Shown: piece after piece, positions 50,106-59,081 of the stretch
Layout of the letters: each line of letters starts with the position of its first letter
Position numbering within the stretch: position 1 is the first letter of the stretch
Program-made: the position numbers and the translations under genes
Assembly (NCBI RefSeq): GCF_046156175.1
Contig: NZ_JAYLVL010000002.1
Span: forward strand, 186,001 to 250,000
Length of the DNA stretch: 64,000 nt
DNA from: Lacisediminihabitans sp046156175
GTDB lineage: Bacteria > Actinomycetota > Actinomycetes > Actinomycetales > Microbacteriaceae
Direction of reading: 5' to 3'
Notes under the pieces: model-generated
Database searches by the model: none
The model's input: the letters and a program-made list of their open reading frames with translations, nothing else
What the model was told of the DNA's origin: nothing

Positions 50106-50571
50106 GCTCCATTGTCACCCCTCCACGACCCCCCGCATGACTGGCGACACAGCATGCCTGTGCGGCGAATGACCGGCGATCACGACAGGCGCTCGAGTCG
50201 AAGCCGAGGATCAGGTAGTCGACGATCGACCAGACCAACCCCGTGATGGGGATGAGCAACAACAGAACCGACCATCCGCTGTGCGCGGAGACGTGCACGA
50301 GCACGATCACGATGATGATCCTGATGATCCTGATGATCGCCAGCCAACCCGGGCTGCCCGCCTTGGCGAAGATGCGCCACAGGGCGATGACGGCGAGCAC
50401 AGAGATGACGAAGGAGATGATCGAGGTCGTCGATTGCTGCCAAGACGCCTGGTCGGTGTGGAAGTCGAAGCTGCTGAAGCCCCCGTACCGCCAAGGCGGA
50501 TGCGCCTCCGGTCGGGTCGCAGCCTGGTGACAATCCGCAACTGTCAGCGGGTTCGGGGAGGATAGGAGCAT
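50083..50571 (-). CDS. DUF5684-like small membrane protein, possibly degenerate
   Basis: The central part (STTSIISFVISVLAVIALWR, IFAKAGSPGWLAIIR, WSVLLLLIPITGLVWSIVDY) fits the DUF5684-type membrane protein pattern with KAGxPGW and LLLLIPI. The usual IIPIYN motif is replaced by a simple Ile/Arg/Val run that comes from an ATGATCCTG-like tandem repeat in the DNA (about 50,309-50,340). Both ends look unlike protein: the first 40 residues overlap the lhr start on the other strand and the last 30 overlap the Nudix-like gene. No start with a ribosome-binding site was found. This may be a decayed gene. Confidence 0.4.
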   Translation of the reverse strand: MLLSSPNPLTVADCHQAATRPEAHPPWRYGGFSSFDFHTDQASWQQSTTSIISFVISVLAVIALWRIFAKAGSPGWLAIIRIIRIIIVIVLVHVSAHSGWSVLLLLIPITGLVWSIVDYLILGFDSSACRDRRSFAAQACCVASHAGGRGGVTMEHELRRHT

Positions 50572-53500
50572 GAGCGATGTGCTCGGGCGATTCTCCCCGG
50601 CGACCCGAGACTGGTTCTCGGGGGCGTTCCCCGCGCCCACACCGGCGCAGTTGGGGGCCTGGGAGGCGATCACCGCCGGCGCCAATGCCCTCGTCGTGGC
50701 ACCGACCGGGTCGGGAAAGACCCTCGCGGCCTTCCTGTGGGCCATCGACCGCCTGGCCACGACACCGGCTCCGGATGACCGCAACCTCCGCACCCGAGTG
50801 CTCTACATCTCCCCGCTCAAGGCCCTCGCCGTGGACGTCGAGCGCAACCTTCGCGCCCCGCTCGTGGGCGTCACGCAGACCGCGAAGCGACTGGGGATGT
50901 CCCCTCCCGAGGTGACCGTCGGCGTGCGTTCCGGCGACACCACCTCCGGTGATCGCCGGTTGTTGCAACGCTTGCCCCCGGACATCCTGATCACGACCCC
51001 CGAGTCGCTCTACCTCATGCTCACCGCGTCGGCCCGGGAGACCCTGAAGGGCGTGGAGACGGTGATCATCGACGAGGTTCACGCCGTCGCCTCGACCAAG
51101 CGCGGCGCCCACCTCGCCCTCTCGCTCGAACGGCTCGACCTGCTGCTCGACAAGCCCGCCCAGCGGATCGGACTCTCCGCCACCGTGCGCCCCCGGGAAG
51201 AGGTGGCGCGATTCCTCGCCGGCGGCGCGCCCGTGACCATCGTCGCTCCCCCCTCGACGAAGAAGTTCGACCTGAGTGTGGTCGTGCCGGTCGAGGACAT
51301 GACCGAACTCGGCACGGCTCCGGCGGTGCGGGAGGGATCAGCGGCGGCATCGACCGAGGCCGTGCAGGGGTCGATCTGGCCGCACGTCGAGGAGCAGATC
51401 GTCGATCGCATTCTCGAGCACCGGTCCACGATCGTCTTCGCGAATTCCCGCCGGCTCGCCGAGCGACTGACCGCGCGGCTCAATGAGATCCAGGCGCTTC
51501 GCGAGGAGGAGACCGAGCTGGAGCCCGCCGGCGCCCCCGCGGGTCGAGTAGCGAGCGCCAGCGAGCGTCTCGAGACCCTGGCCGGCGTCGAGACCCTGGC
51601 CGGCGTCGAGACAATTGCGTCGATGCAGGCGCCAGAGCGCCCCACTCGACTAACCGGACTGCTGGCACGCGCGCACCACGGCTCGGTGTCCAAGGAGCAG
51701 CGCGCCCTCATCGAAGACGACCTCAAGTCCGGTCGCCTGCGCTGCGTGGTCGCGACGAGTTCCCTCGAACTCGGTATCGACATGGGGGAGGTGGACCTCG
51801 TGATCCAGGTCGAATCCCCGCCCAGTGTCGCGAGCGGCCTCCAGCGCGTCGGTCGCGCCGGGCACCAGGTCGGCGAGGTATCGCGCGGCATCATCTTTCC
51901 CAAGCACCGGGCCGACCTCATCCACGCCGCGGTCGCCAGCGAGCGGATGTCCGCCGGTCTCATCGAGGCGATGCGCATCCCGCAGAATCCCCTCGATGTG
52001 CTCGCCCAGCAAACGGTGGCCGCCGTGGCGCTCGACTCGCTCGATGTCGACGAGTGGTTCGACACCGTGCGCCGCAGCGCACCCTTTGCCAGCCTGCCGC
52101 GATCGGCCTTCGACGCGACGCTCGACCTGCTCAGCGGGCTGTATCCCTCGGACGAGTTCGCAGAACTGCGCCCCCGCATCGTCTGGGACCGTGTCGGCGG
52201 CACGATCACGGGTCGCCCCGGAGCCCAGCGTCTCGCGGTGACCTCGGGCGGCACGATTCCGGATCGCGGGCTGTTCGGGGTGTTCATGGTGGGCTCGGGC
52301 ACCGGGGATCGGGCGCCCGCGCGAGTCGGTGAGCTCGACGAGGAGATGGTCTACGAATCCCGGGTTGGCGACGTCTTCGCGCTCGGGGCCACCAGTTGGC
52401 GCATCGAGGACATCACCCACGACCGCGTGATCGTGAGCCCCGCGTTCGGTCAACCGGGCAAGGTGCCGTTCTGGAAAGGCGACGGCATCGGCCGCCCCGC
52501 GGAACTCGGTCGCGCCATCGGGGAATTCACCCGGGTGATCGCGAACGGCTCGACGTCGGATGCCCGCACCCGCGCCGTGCTCGGGGGACTCGACTACCGC
52601 GCGATCAACAACCTCGTCGCGTTCATCGATGACCAGAAGAAGGCGACAGGCCAGGTGCCGAGTGACCGCACCCTCGTCGTCGAACGCTTCCGTGACGAGC
52701 TCGGCGACTGGCGGGTCATCCTCCATTCCCCTTACGGCATGCAAGTTCATGCGCCGTGGGCGCTCGCGATCGGAGCGCGCATCCGCGAGCGCTTCGGTCT
52801 CGATGGCGCGGCCATGGCAAGCGACGACGGAGTCATTCTGCGCATCCCCGATACCGAGAGCGAGCCACCCGGCGCAGAGCTCTTCGTTTTCGAGCCTGCC
52901 GAACTGCGCGACATCGTCACCGAGGAGGTGGGGGGATCGGCTCTGTTCGCCTCCCGGTTCCGTGAGTGCGCAGCCCGGGCGCTTCTGTTGCCCCGCTACA
53001 ACCCGGGACGGCGTTCCCCGCTCTGGCAGCAGCGCCAGCGGGCCTCACAGCTGCTGGACGTCGCGCGCAAGTATCCGAGCTTCCCGATCGTGCTCGAGAC
53101 GGTGAGAGAGGTGCTGCAGGACGTCTATGACCTCCCTGCGCTCACCGAGCTCGCCGAACAGATCGAAAGCCGGCGCATCCGGATCGTCGAGACGGAGACG
53201 GAGCAGGCATCGCCCTTCGCTCGTTCGCTGTTGTTCGGCTATGTCGCGGCGTTCATGTACGAGGGCGATTCGCCCCTCGCCGAGCGCCGCGCCGCTGCCC
53301 TCTCGCTCGACCCGACGCTGCTCGCCGAGCTGCTGGGCCGCGCCGAGCTGCGCGAGTTGCTCGACCCCGCGGTCATCGAGCAACTCGAGCTCGAGCTGCA
53401 GAGGCTCGCACCGGATCGGCGTGCCCGCGACGCGGAGGGCATCGTGGACCTGCTGCGCATGCTCGGTCCGCTGACCGAAGCGGAGATCGTGCTTCGTCTC

Positions 53501-55201
53501 GACCCCGCAAGCGGACTGGTCGGCACGACTCTCGACACGGCGCTGGCGAGCCTCGCCCGATCCAACCGGATCTGGCGCGCCGGCAGCGAACGCTGGGCGA
53601 TCATCGAGGATGCTGCGCGCCTGCGTGATGCGCTCGGAACCCCCTTGCCCATCGGCATCCCCTCCGCCTTCATCGAGCCGGTGGACGACCCCCTCGGTGA
53701 TCTGGTCAGTCGCTTCGCCCGCACCCACGCTCCGTTCACCGTCACCGCCGTCGCCGACCGCCTCGGTCTCGGCACGGCCGTCGTACTGAGCGCACTTCGC
53801 ACCCTCGCGAGCCAGCGGCGCGTGGTCGAGGGCGAGTTCAGGCCGGGCGCGACCGGCAGCGAGTGGTGCGATGTCGAGGTGCTGCGGCGGCTGCGCAGCC
53901 GGTCTCTCGCCGCTCTCCGCCACGAGGTCGAACCGGTGGATGCCGCGACTCTCGGGCGATTCCTGCCATCATGGCAGCACATTGACGAGCCACTGCGCGG
54001 GGTCGACGGCCTTGCCGCGGTGATCGACCAACTCGCCGGGGTCGCACTGCCGGCATCCGCGTGGGAGTCGCTGGTGCTTCCCGCTCGGGTGAGGGACTAC
54101 TCGCCGGTGATGCTCGACGAGCTCACCGCATCGGGTGAGGTCATCTGGTCGGGGGGTGGCGCACTCGCCGGCAACGACGGCTGGCTGAGCCTGCACCTGG
54201 CGGACAGCGCGAGCCTCACCCTTCCGGAGCCCACCGGGGCCGAGACCACCGAACTGCAGCGATCGATCCTGGCGAGCCTGACCGGCGGTGGCGCGTACTT
54301 CTTCCGCCAGCTCTCCAACGCCGTCGGAAGCACCGATGACACGGCGCTGCTCGCCGCACTGTGGGACCTCGTCTGGTCGGGACTGGTGACCAACGACACC
54401 CTCTCACCCCTGCGCTCGTACCTCGGGGGCACGACGACCAAGGCTCGAGCGGTTCCGCGGTCGCGCGCATATCGCGGCCGGGCACGGCCAAGTATGCCGA
54501 GCGTCGGCGGTCCACCGAGCGCCGCCGGGCGCTGGTCCCTTCTTCCGCTCGCGGAACCGGATGCCACGGTGCGCGGCGTCGCGACCGCTGAGCTGTTGCT
54601 CGAGCGCTACGGCGTCGTCACCCGCGGTGCGGTGGTGAGCGAGGGCATTCGCGGTGGATTCTCTCTCGCCTACCGCGTGCTCAGCGGTTTCGAGGAGACC
54701 GGGCGTGCTCGCCGCGGATATTTCGTCGAGGGGCTCGGCGCCGCCCAGTTCGCCACTGGGGCGACTGTCGACAGGCTGCGTTCCTTCGCCCGCGAACCCG
54801 ACTCCGAGCGCGACCCCGTGGCCATCACGCTCGCCGCGACCGACCCGGCGAACGCCTACGGTGCCGCGCTCCCCTGGCCGGCCGCCCCGGTCGTCGAGGG
54901 AGCAGACGACTCCAAGCGCGGCCACCGCCCTGGGCGTAAGGCCGGTGCGCTGGTGGTGATCGTCGACGGGATGCTCACCCTGTATGTGGAGCGCGGGGGC
55001 AAGACGATGCTCACGTTCACGGAAGACACCCGCGCAGTGGCGGCGGCGGCGCAATCGCTCGCCTCGGTCATCCGTCGCTCGGGCGGTCGGCTCAGGGTCG
55101 AGCGGGTGAACGGTGACTTCGTGATCGGCACGAGCCTCGGCGACGCTCTTGTCGACGCGGGTTTCAGCGCGACACCGCAGGGACTCCGGTTGCGCGGATG
55201 A
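50570..55201 (+). CDS. lhr: Lhr-type large ATP-dependent helicase
   Basis: Lhr is a superfamily 2 3'-to-5' DNA helicase of mycobacteria and other actinobacteria, induced by DNA damage. The 1,543-residue length is typical. Motifs include APTGSGKTLAAFLWAID (I), IIDEVHAVASTKRGAHLALS (II), LSATVRPREEVARFL (III), ATSSLELGIDMGEVDLVIQV (V) and LQRVGRAGHQVGE (VI), then the winged-helix and large C-terminal Lhr domains. Residues about 325-362, in the variable loop between motifs IV-region and ARAHHGSVSKEQR, are encoded by a REP-like palindromic repeat inserted in frame. It is followed 34 bp later by nei. Confidence 0.95.
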   Translation: MSDVLGRFSPATRDWFSGAFPAPTPAQLGAWEAITAGANALVVAPTGSGKTLAAFLWAIDRLATTPAPDDRNLRTRVLYISPLKALAVDVERNLRAPLVGVTQTAKRLGMSPPEVTVGVRSGDTTSGDRRLLQRLPPDILITTPESLYLMLTASARETLKGVETVIIDEVHAVASTKRGAHLALSLERLDLLLDKPAQRIGLSATVRPREEVARFLAGGAPVTIVAPPSTKKFDLSVVVPVEDMTELGTAPAVREGSAAASTEAVQGSIWPHVEEQIVDRILEHRSTIVFANSRRLAERLTARLNEIQALREEETELEPAGAPAGRVASASERLETLAGVETLAGVETIASMQAPERPTRLTGLLARAHHGSVSKEQRALIEDDLKSGRLRCVVATSSLELGIDMGEVDLVIQVESPPSVASGLQRVGRAGHQVGEVSRGIIFPKHRADLIHAAVASERMSAGLIEAMRIPQNPLDVLAQQTVAAVALDSLDVDEWFDTVRRSAPFASLPRSAFDATLDLLSGLYPSDEFAELRPRIVWDRVGGTITGRPGAQRLAVTSGGTIPDRGLFGVFMVGSGTGDRAPARVGELDEEMVYESRVGDVFALGATSWRIEDITHDRVIVSPAFGQPGKVPFWKGDGIGRPAELGRAIGEFTRVIANGSTSDARTRAVLGGLDYRAINNLVAFIDDQKKATGQVPSDRTLVVERFRDELGDWRVILHSPYGMQVHAPWALAIGARIRERFGLDGAAMASDDGVILRIPDTESEPPGAELFVFEPAELRDIVTEEVGGSALFASRFRECAARALLLPRYNPGRRSPLWQQRQRASQLLDVARKYPSFPIVLETVREVLQDVYDLPALTELAEQIESRRIRIVETETEQASPFARSLLFGYVAAFMYEGDSPLAERRAAALSLDPTLLAELLGRAELRELLDPAVIEQLELELQRLAPDRRARDAEGIVDLLRMLGPLTEAEIVLRLDPASGLVGTTLDTALASLARSNRIWRAGSERWAIIEDAARLRDALGTPLPIGIPSAFIEPVDDPLGDLVSRFARTHAPFTVTAVADRLGLGTAVVLSALRTLASQRRVVEGEFRPGATGSEWCDVEVLRRLRSRSLAALRHEVEPVDAATLGRFLPSWQHIDEPLRGVDGLAAVIDQLAGVALPASAWESLVLPARVRDYSPVMLDELTASGEVIWSGGGALAGNDGWLSLHLADSASLTLPEPTGAETTELQRSILASLTGGGAYFFRQLSNAVGSTDDTALLAALWDLVWSGLVTNDTLSPLRSYLGGTTTKARAVPRSRAYRGRARPSMPSVGGPPSAAGRWSLLPLAEPDATVRGVATAELLLERYGVVTRGAVVSEGIRGGFSLAYRVLSGFEETGRARRGYFVEGLGAAQFATGATVDRLRSFAREPDSERDPVAITLAATDPANAYGAALPWPAAPVVEGADDSKRGHRPGRKAGALVVIVDGMLTLYVERGGKTMLTFTEDTRAVAAAAQSLASVIRRSGGRLRVERVNGDFVIGTSLGDALVDAGFSATPQGLRLRG
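51542..51655 (+). repeat. REP-like element inserted in frame within lhr
   Basis: GGTCGAGTAG ... GTCTCGAGACC (51542-51577) is the same length (36 bp) as, and matches the ends of, the palindrome at 8860-8895. It is followed by two tandem 18-bp copies of CCTGGCCGGCGTCGAGAC and by an opposing arm ending CACTCGACTAACC. The insertion adds about 38 codons without breaking the frame. Confidence 0.7.
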
Positions 55202-55234
55202 CGGCGTCGGGCATCCGGATGGCAGGATACTGAC

Positions 55235-56011
55235 GTGCCAGAGGGCGACACCGTCTACCGCACCGCGGTGAACCTGAACACGGCGCTGGCGGGTGGCGAA
55301 CTCACCCGCTGCGACATCCGTGTACCAGCTTTCGCGACGGTGGATCTCACCGGCGATGTGGTCGAGGGCGTGGTGAGTCGCGGCAAGCACCTGCTGATCA
55401 GGGTTGGCGAGCACAGCATCCACAGCCACCTCAAGATGGAGGGGTCGTGGCACGTCTACCGTCATGGCACGAAGTGGCGTCGGCCAGCGTGGCAGGCGCG
55501 GGCCGTGCTCGCCACCGCTGACTGGGTCGCCGTGGGGTTCGAGCTCGGTACTCTCGACGTGGTGGCTCGCAACGACGAGGCGAGCGTTGTCGGCTATCTC
55601 GGGCCCGATCTGCTCGGTGCGGACTGGAACGCGGATGAGGCGCTCCTTCGCCTCACCGCCGACCCGGACCGCGCGGTCGGCCTCGCCCTGCTCGACCAGC
55701 GCGTGATGGCCGGACTCGGCAACGTCTACCGCAACGAACTCTGCTTTCTCAGCGGCGCCCTTCCCACCCGGCCCGTCGGCGATATCGAGAGCCCCGCGAA
55801 ATTGGTGACCCTGGCCCACCGGCTCATCGACGCCAACAAAGACCGGGTCGATCGCACCACGACCGGCTCGCTGCGCGGGGAGACCGACTGGGTCTATCGC
55901 CGTGAAGGCAAGCCCTGCCTGCGCTGTGGAACCCGAATCGAACACGGCGAACTCGGCGAAACGTCACTGCAGCTGCGGGACACCTATTGGTGCCCGAACT
56001 GCCAGAGGTGA
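55235..56011 (+). CDS. nei: Nei-type DNA glycosylase / AP lyase (Fpg/Nei family)
   Basis: Removes oxidised bases and cleaves the AP site. The 258-residue protein has the N-terminal (M)PEGDTVYRTA with catalytic Pro2 and Glu3, the conserved Lys in RGKHLLIRVG, the H2TH region LLDQRVMAGLGNVYRNEL and the zinc finger CLRCGTRIEH ... WCPNCQR (CxxC...CxxC). The PEGDTV start groups it with Nei rather than Fpg, which usually reads PELPEV. GTG at 55235 is the start. It lies downstream of lhr on the same strand, forming a DNA repair pair. Confidence 0.93.
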   Translation: MPEGDTVYRTAVNLNTALAGGELTRCDIRVPAFATVDLTGDVVEGVVSRGKHLLIRVGEHSIHSHLKMEGSWHVYRHGTKWRRPAWQARAVLATADWVAVGFELGTLDVVARNDEASVVGYLGPDLLGADWNADEALLRLTADPDRAVGLALLDQRVMAGLGNVYRNELCFLSGALPTRPVGDIESPAKLVTLAHRLIDANKDRVDRTTTGSLRGETDWVYRREGKPCLRCGTRIEHGELGETSLQLRDTYWCPNCQR

Positions 56012-56066
56012 CATGATCTCATTACGCCACTAAGGTAAAGAAATCATCACTTCCTTGGGGGGAACC

Positions 56067-56633
56067 ATGTCCACGTCTTTCACGCCGCCATCAGAGGTGG
56101 CACCTGTTCCACTGCCGGAGAACGTCGTGAGGGGTGGGATGTTCGCGGCGGTCGCTGTCCCCCTCGGCATCGTGCTCTGGGTGGTCATCTGGAGCATCGG
56201 ATTCGTCTCCGCGATCGTCGCTTTCGCGGTGGCTGCTTTCGCCGCCTGGCTCTATCGCAAGGGCTCGGGCGGGCTGGTTTCCAAGGTCGGAGCCCTGGTC
56301 ATCGCCGGGATCGTGCTCGTGACGATCCTGCTCAGTTTCTACTTCGGTCTAGTCTCCGATTACGCGAAGTTCGCCGGCGAGCAACTCGGGCTCAACCCCT
56401 TCGCGGCGGTGCTCGATCCGCTGTTCTGGCCCAACTTCACCGCGGACTTCGGCCTGCTGCTGAACGCCAACCTGCTCAACCTGCTCTTCGCCCTCGCACT
56501 GGGAACGCTCGGCGCGTTCAGCGTGATTCGCAAGGCGTACCGGAGCTCGAGCATTCCCGCGCCGGTGGCAAACGCCCCGGTTGCAACCGCCCCGGTGGTT
56601 CCTCCCGTCACGAACCCGGCGGAACCGAGTTAG
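56067..56633 (+). CDS. Membrane protein, function unknown
   Basis: The 188-residue protein has a short Pro-rich N-terminus (TPPSEVAPVPLPENVVRGG), about four hydrophobic segments (AVAVPLGIVLWVVIWSIGFV, ALVIAGIVLVTILLSFYFGL, NANLLNLLFALALGTLGAFS) and a Pro/Val/Ala-rich C-terminal tail with repeated APVA motifs. No family was recognised. ATG at 56067 has a GGGGGGAACC site. It is convergent with the next membrane gene, six bases away. Confidence 0.7.
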   Translation: MSTSFTPPSEVAPVPLPENVVRGGMFAAVAVPLGIVLWVVIWSIGFVSAIVAFAVAAFAAWLYRKGSGGLVSKVGALVIAGIVLVTILLSFYFGLVSDYAKFAGEQLGLNPFAAVLDPLFWPNFTADFGLLLNANLLNLLFALALGTLGAFSVIRKAYRSSSIPAPVANAPVATAPVVPPVTNPAEPS

Positions 56634-56639
56634 GCCCAG

Positions 56640-57095
56640 TCAGCGTCGGCGGGACGCCAGCACGAACAGCGTCGCTGTCGCCGTCGCGAGCCCCAGGATG
56701 ACCAGGAGCGGTGCGGCGATCGTGTAGACGAGCACGAGGTTGTAGTCGAATGCACTGCCGCCACCGGTGGTGTTCAGCCGATCCATCCGGTCCGCGATGT
56801 AGCGGACGGTCAGCAGACCGGCGGCGACGAACGCGACGCTGAGCGCCCAGAGGGCGGCGAGGTAGGGGTCGAAGCGTCGCGCGAGGGGCACCGTCGCTTC
56901 ATCAGGCAGTTGCGCGGGCATCGCTCCTGAGACAGGAGCCGCAGCTACCGGGGGGAGCGGATGCTCGACCAGTTCCGGCACCGGCGCGCGCTCGGCGACG
57001 ACCGGCGGGCTTTCGTGAACGGCGGGGTCGTAGCCGGGCTGGAAGGCGGGGTTGAAGCGGGGGTCGAACCTGCCGCCGGTGGAGGTGTCCGTCAT
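56640..57095 (-). CDS. Small two-TM membrane protein with Pro-rich N-terminus
   Basis: The 151-residue protein has a disordered N-terminal half (FDPRFNPAFQPGYDPAVHES and Pro/Val/Ala-rich sequence) followed by two membrane segments (LAALWALSVAFVAAGLLTVR and LVYTIAAPLLVILGLATATA) and a short basic end. No family was recognised. The FDPRFNPAFQPGYDP segment contains three degenerate FxPxF/Y-type repeats. It is divergent from the dioxygenase-like gene, with 147 bp between. Confidence 0.65.
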   Translation of the reverse strand: MTDTSTGGRFDPRFNPAFQPGYDPAVHESPPVVAERAPVPELVEHPLPPVAAAPVSGAMPAQLPDEATVPLARRFDPYLAALWALSVAFVAAGLLTVRYIADRMDRLNTTGGGSAFDYNLVLVYTIAAPLLVILGLATATATLFVLASRRR

Positions 57096-57242
57096 GGTGA
57101 CATCGATCCTAAGCTCCCGGCAATCCGGAGGGTCCGAATTTCAGGACTTAAGACCCGGAGGGCTTCGAACCGGGATGTTAGGGTTGCCTAAGTTGGGCCT
57201 GTTAAAACGCGCCGGCTCTCTTAACGAAGGGGTTCATTTCAG

Positions 57243-58031
57243 ATGAGCTACGTCAAGTCCGCCCTCCTCGACGAAAAGGGCTACGTCATCCTCGATGCGT
57301 ACGACCAGGCCGCCGATCCCCAGGAGTGGATGGATCTCGAGTTCGTCGACTGGAAGTCCTCCGGCGTCACCCGGTTCGCCCCCCTCGCCAGCGCCTTCGG
57401 CGACATCGAGGTCAACGGATTCTGGAATCACACCCCTCCGCGCACCGACAAGGATGGCGTCTGGATCGATTCCCAGGTCGCGAAGGCCCCCCGTCTCACC
57501 GCCCGGGCCACCGAGCCCGGCGCCAACGTCGGCCGGTGCCGCGTGATCGAACTGCAGCCCAACGTCTATTCCGACACCCTCTACAACCTCCACCAGGACG
57601 ACAACAACCGGCTCAATCCGGATGGCTCCGGGTGGATCGTGCGCGGATTCTTCAACCTCACCGACGACGCCGAATCATTCATGACACTGCGTGAGGATCG
57701 TTTCGACCCCACCAACGAGGTGCGGATCGCGCTGCCCGCTGGCGCCCAGATCATCGTCGACACCCAGCGCTTCTGGCACGCGGTGTGGCACAAGGGACCG
57801 GAGCCTCGGTACTGCCTCATCACCTCCTGGGAGTCCGGCCCGCAACTCGATGCCTATATCGAGAAATACCACGGGACCAACGCGCACGAGAATCCCCATC
57901 TCGCGCCCGAGGTGATCGCCTCAGCCCAGTCCGACGTGCAGCGCCGCCTCGCCGAGCGGGCCGCTGCTCTCGCCGAGCGCGGCGCGAGTGCGAGCGAGAC
58001 CGACGACGTTCCGAGCGACCCAGAGGCCTGA
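57243..58031 (+). CDS. Putative Fe(II)/2-oxoglutarate-type dioxygenase
   Basis: I recognise no named family, but the residue pattern is that of the double-stranded beta-helix dioxygenases: H117-x-D119 in YNLHQDDNNR, the distal His179 in RFWHAVWHKG, and Arg189 in EPRYCLITSW, the usual 10 residues later to bind the cosubstrate carboxylate. Strands around FFNLTDDAESFMTLRED and ALPAGAQIIVDTQRFW fit the fold. The last 35 residues are an Ala/Glu-rich helix. The ATG at 57243 follows AAGGGG. It precedes dedA by 44 bp on the same strand. The substrate is unknown. Confidence 0.7.
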   Translation: MSYVKSALLDEKGYVILDAYDQAADPQEWMDLEFVDWKSSGVTRFAPLASAFGDIEVNGFWNHTPPRTDKDGVWIDSQVAKAPRLTARATEPGANVGRCRVIELQPNVYSDTLYNLHQDDNNRLNPDGSGWIVRGFFNLTDDAESFMTLREDRFDPTNEVRIALPAGAQIIVDTQRFWHAVWHKGPEPRYCLITSWESGPQLDAYIEKYHGTNAHENPHLAPEVIASAQSDVQRRLAERAAALAERGASASETDDVPSDPEA

Positions 58032-58075
58032 CACCCCTCTCCCCCTTACCGACGGCGATTACTGAAGGACACCGG

Positions 58076-58705
58076 ATGCTCCGACTCGCCGCTCTCGATG
58101 GCCAGGTCTCGAGCTGGCTCGACCTGTTCGGGCCGATCGTCTTCTACCTGATCGTCTGGGGGCTCGTCTTCGCGGGCACCGGGCTCTTCGTCGGTGTGTT
58201 CATCCCCTTCATCACTGGGGATTCCCTGCTCTTCGCCGCGGGCATCCTCTCCGCCGGCCACAGCGGCATCAACATCTGGGTGCTGGCCATCGGCGTGGGC
58301 ATCGCCGCTTTCCTCGGTGACCAGGTGGGATTCCTCCTCGGCCGCCACTACGGAAGGCCCTACCTCGACCGGCGCACCGGCGCCTGGGTTCAGCGCAGCA
58401 TCCGACGCGCGGAGAAGTTCTACACCGACCTCGGCTGGTGGGCGGTCGTCGTGGGGCGTTTCATCCCGTGGGGGCGGGTGCTCGTGCCGCCGATCGCCGG
58501 AATCGCCCGCATGGACTACCTCAAATTCGTCGCGGCGAACCTGGTCGGCGCGCTGGTCTGGGGCGTCCTTCTCACAGTGACCGGCTACTTCGCCGCGAGC
58601 ATCCCCGCGGTCAAGTCGGCCGCCTACGTGATCGGTGGGGCTTTCATCCTCGGCGCGATCATCGCGGGGATCTTGTCGTGGCGGCGCAATCGCGCCGCGG
58701 TCTGA
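58076..58705 (+). CDS. DedA-family membrane protein
   Basis: The 209-residue protein is a DedA/VTT family integral membrane protein: GVFIPFITGDSLLFAAGILS near the N-terminus (position of the conserved acidic/glycine motif), LGDQVGFLLGRHYGRPYLDR, then VVVGRFIPWGRVLVPPIAGI and ARMDYLKFVAANLVGALVWG, containing the conserved Arg of the family. DedA proteins scramble or flip lipids such as undecaprenyl phosphate. ATG at 58076 is preceded by GAAGGACACC. It may be co-transcribed with the dioxygenase-like gene. Confidence 0.9.
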   Translation: MLRLAALDGQVSSWLDLFGPIVFYLIVWGLVFAGTGLFVGVFIPFITGDSLLFAAGILSAGHSGINIWVLAIGVGIAAFLGDQVGFLLGRHYGRPYLDRRTGAWVQRSIRRAEKFYTDLGWWAVVVGRFIPWGRVLVPPIAGIARMDYLKFVAANLVGALVWGVLLTVTGYFAASIPAVKSAAYVIGGAFILGAIIAGILSWRRNRAAV

Positions 58706-58711
58706 AGAGCC

Positions 58712-59056
58712 CTAACCGAGGGCGTGCGGCAGCAATGCCACGGCGACGAACGCGGCCGAGAGGATGCCCGTGATCACCACCGCGATGCCCAGCCGGGTGA
58801 GATCCGGATTGCGCCAGGCGATGAGTGCGCCGGCCAGCAACGTGAGGGCGGCGATCAGCACACTCGGGTAGAACGTGAAATAACTGAGCAACGCACCGGC
58901 GTCGCCGATCAGGCCGATCTTCGGGTCGACGGTGGACAGGACAACGGCGAGCGCGGTGAAGCCCAGATCTGCCGCGGCCAGGATGGCGAGCGCCAGAACC
59001 AGGCCGGTCGCGATTTTCGCGATCGGGATCCGACGCCAGGCGGAGAGTGCTGTCAC
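58712..59056 (-). CDS. Small four-TM membrane protein, unknown
   Basis: The 114-residue hydrophobic protein has a basic N-terminus (MTALSAWRRIPIAKIA) and about three to four membrane segments (TGLVLALAILAAADLGFTAL, SVLIAALTLLAGALIAWR, IAVVITGILSAAFVAVALLP). No family or motif was recognised. It is convergent with dedA, ending 6 bp from it, and lies upstream of the LysR-domain gene on the same strand. Confidence 0.65.
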   Translation of the reverse strand: MTALSAWRRIPIAKIATGLVLALAILAAADLGFTALAVVLSTVDPKIGLIGDAGALLSYFTFYPSVLIAALTLLAGALIAWRNPDLTRLGIAVVITGILSAAFVAVALLPHALG

Positions 59057-59081
59057 ACCGCCATGCTAGCCATCGGCGGGC

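Noticed and set aside
54404..55945. 513-codon minus-strand frame opposite lhr and nei
   Set aside because: It spans two well-supported plus-strand genes and contains no recognisable domain.
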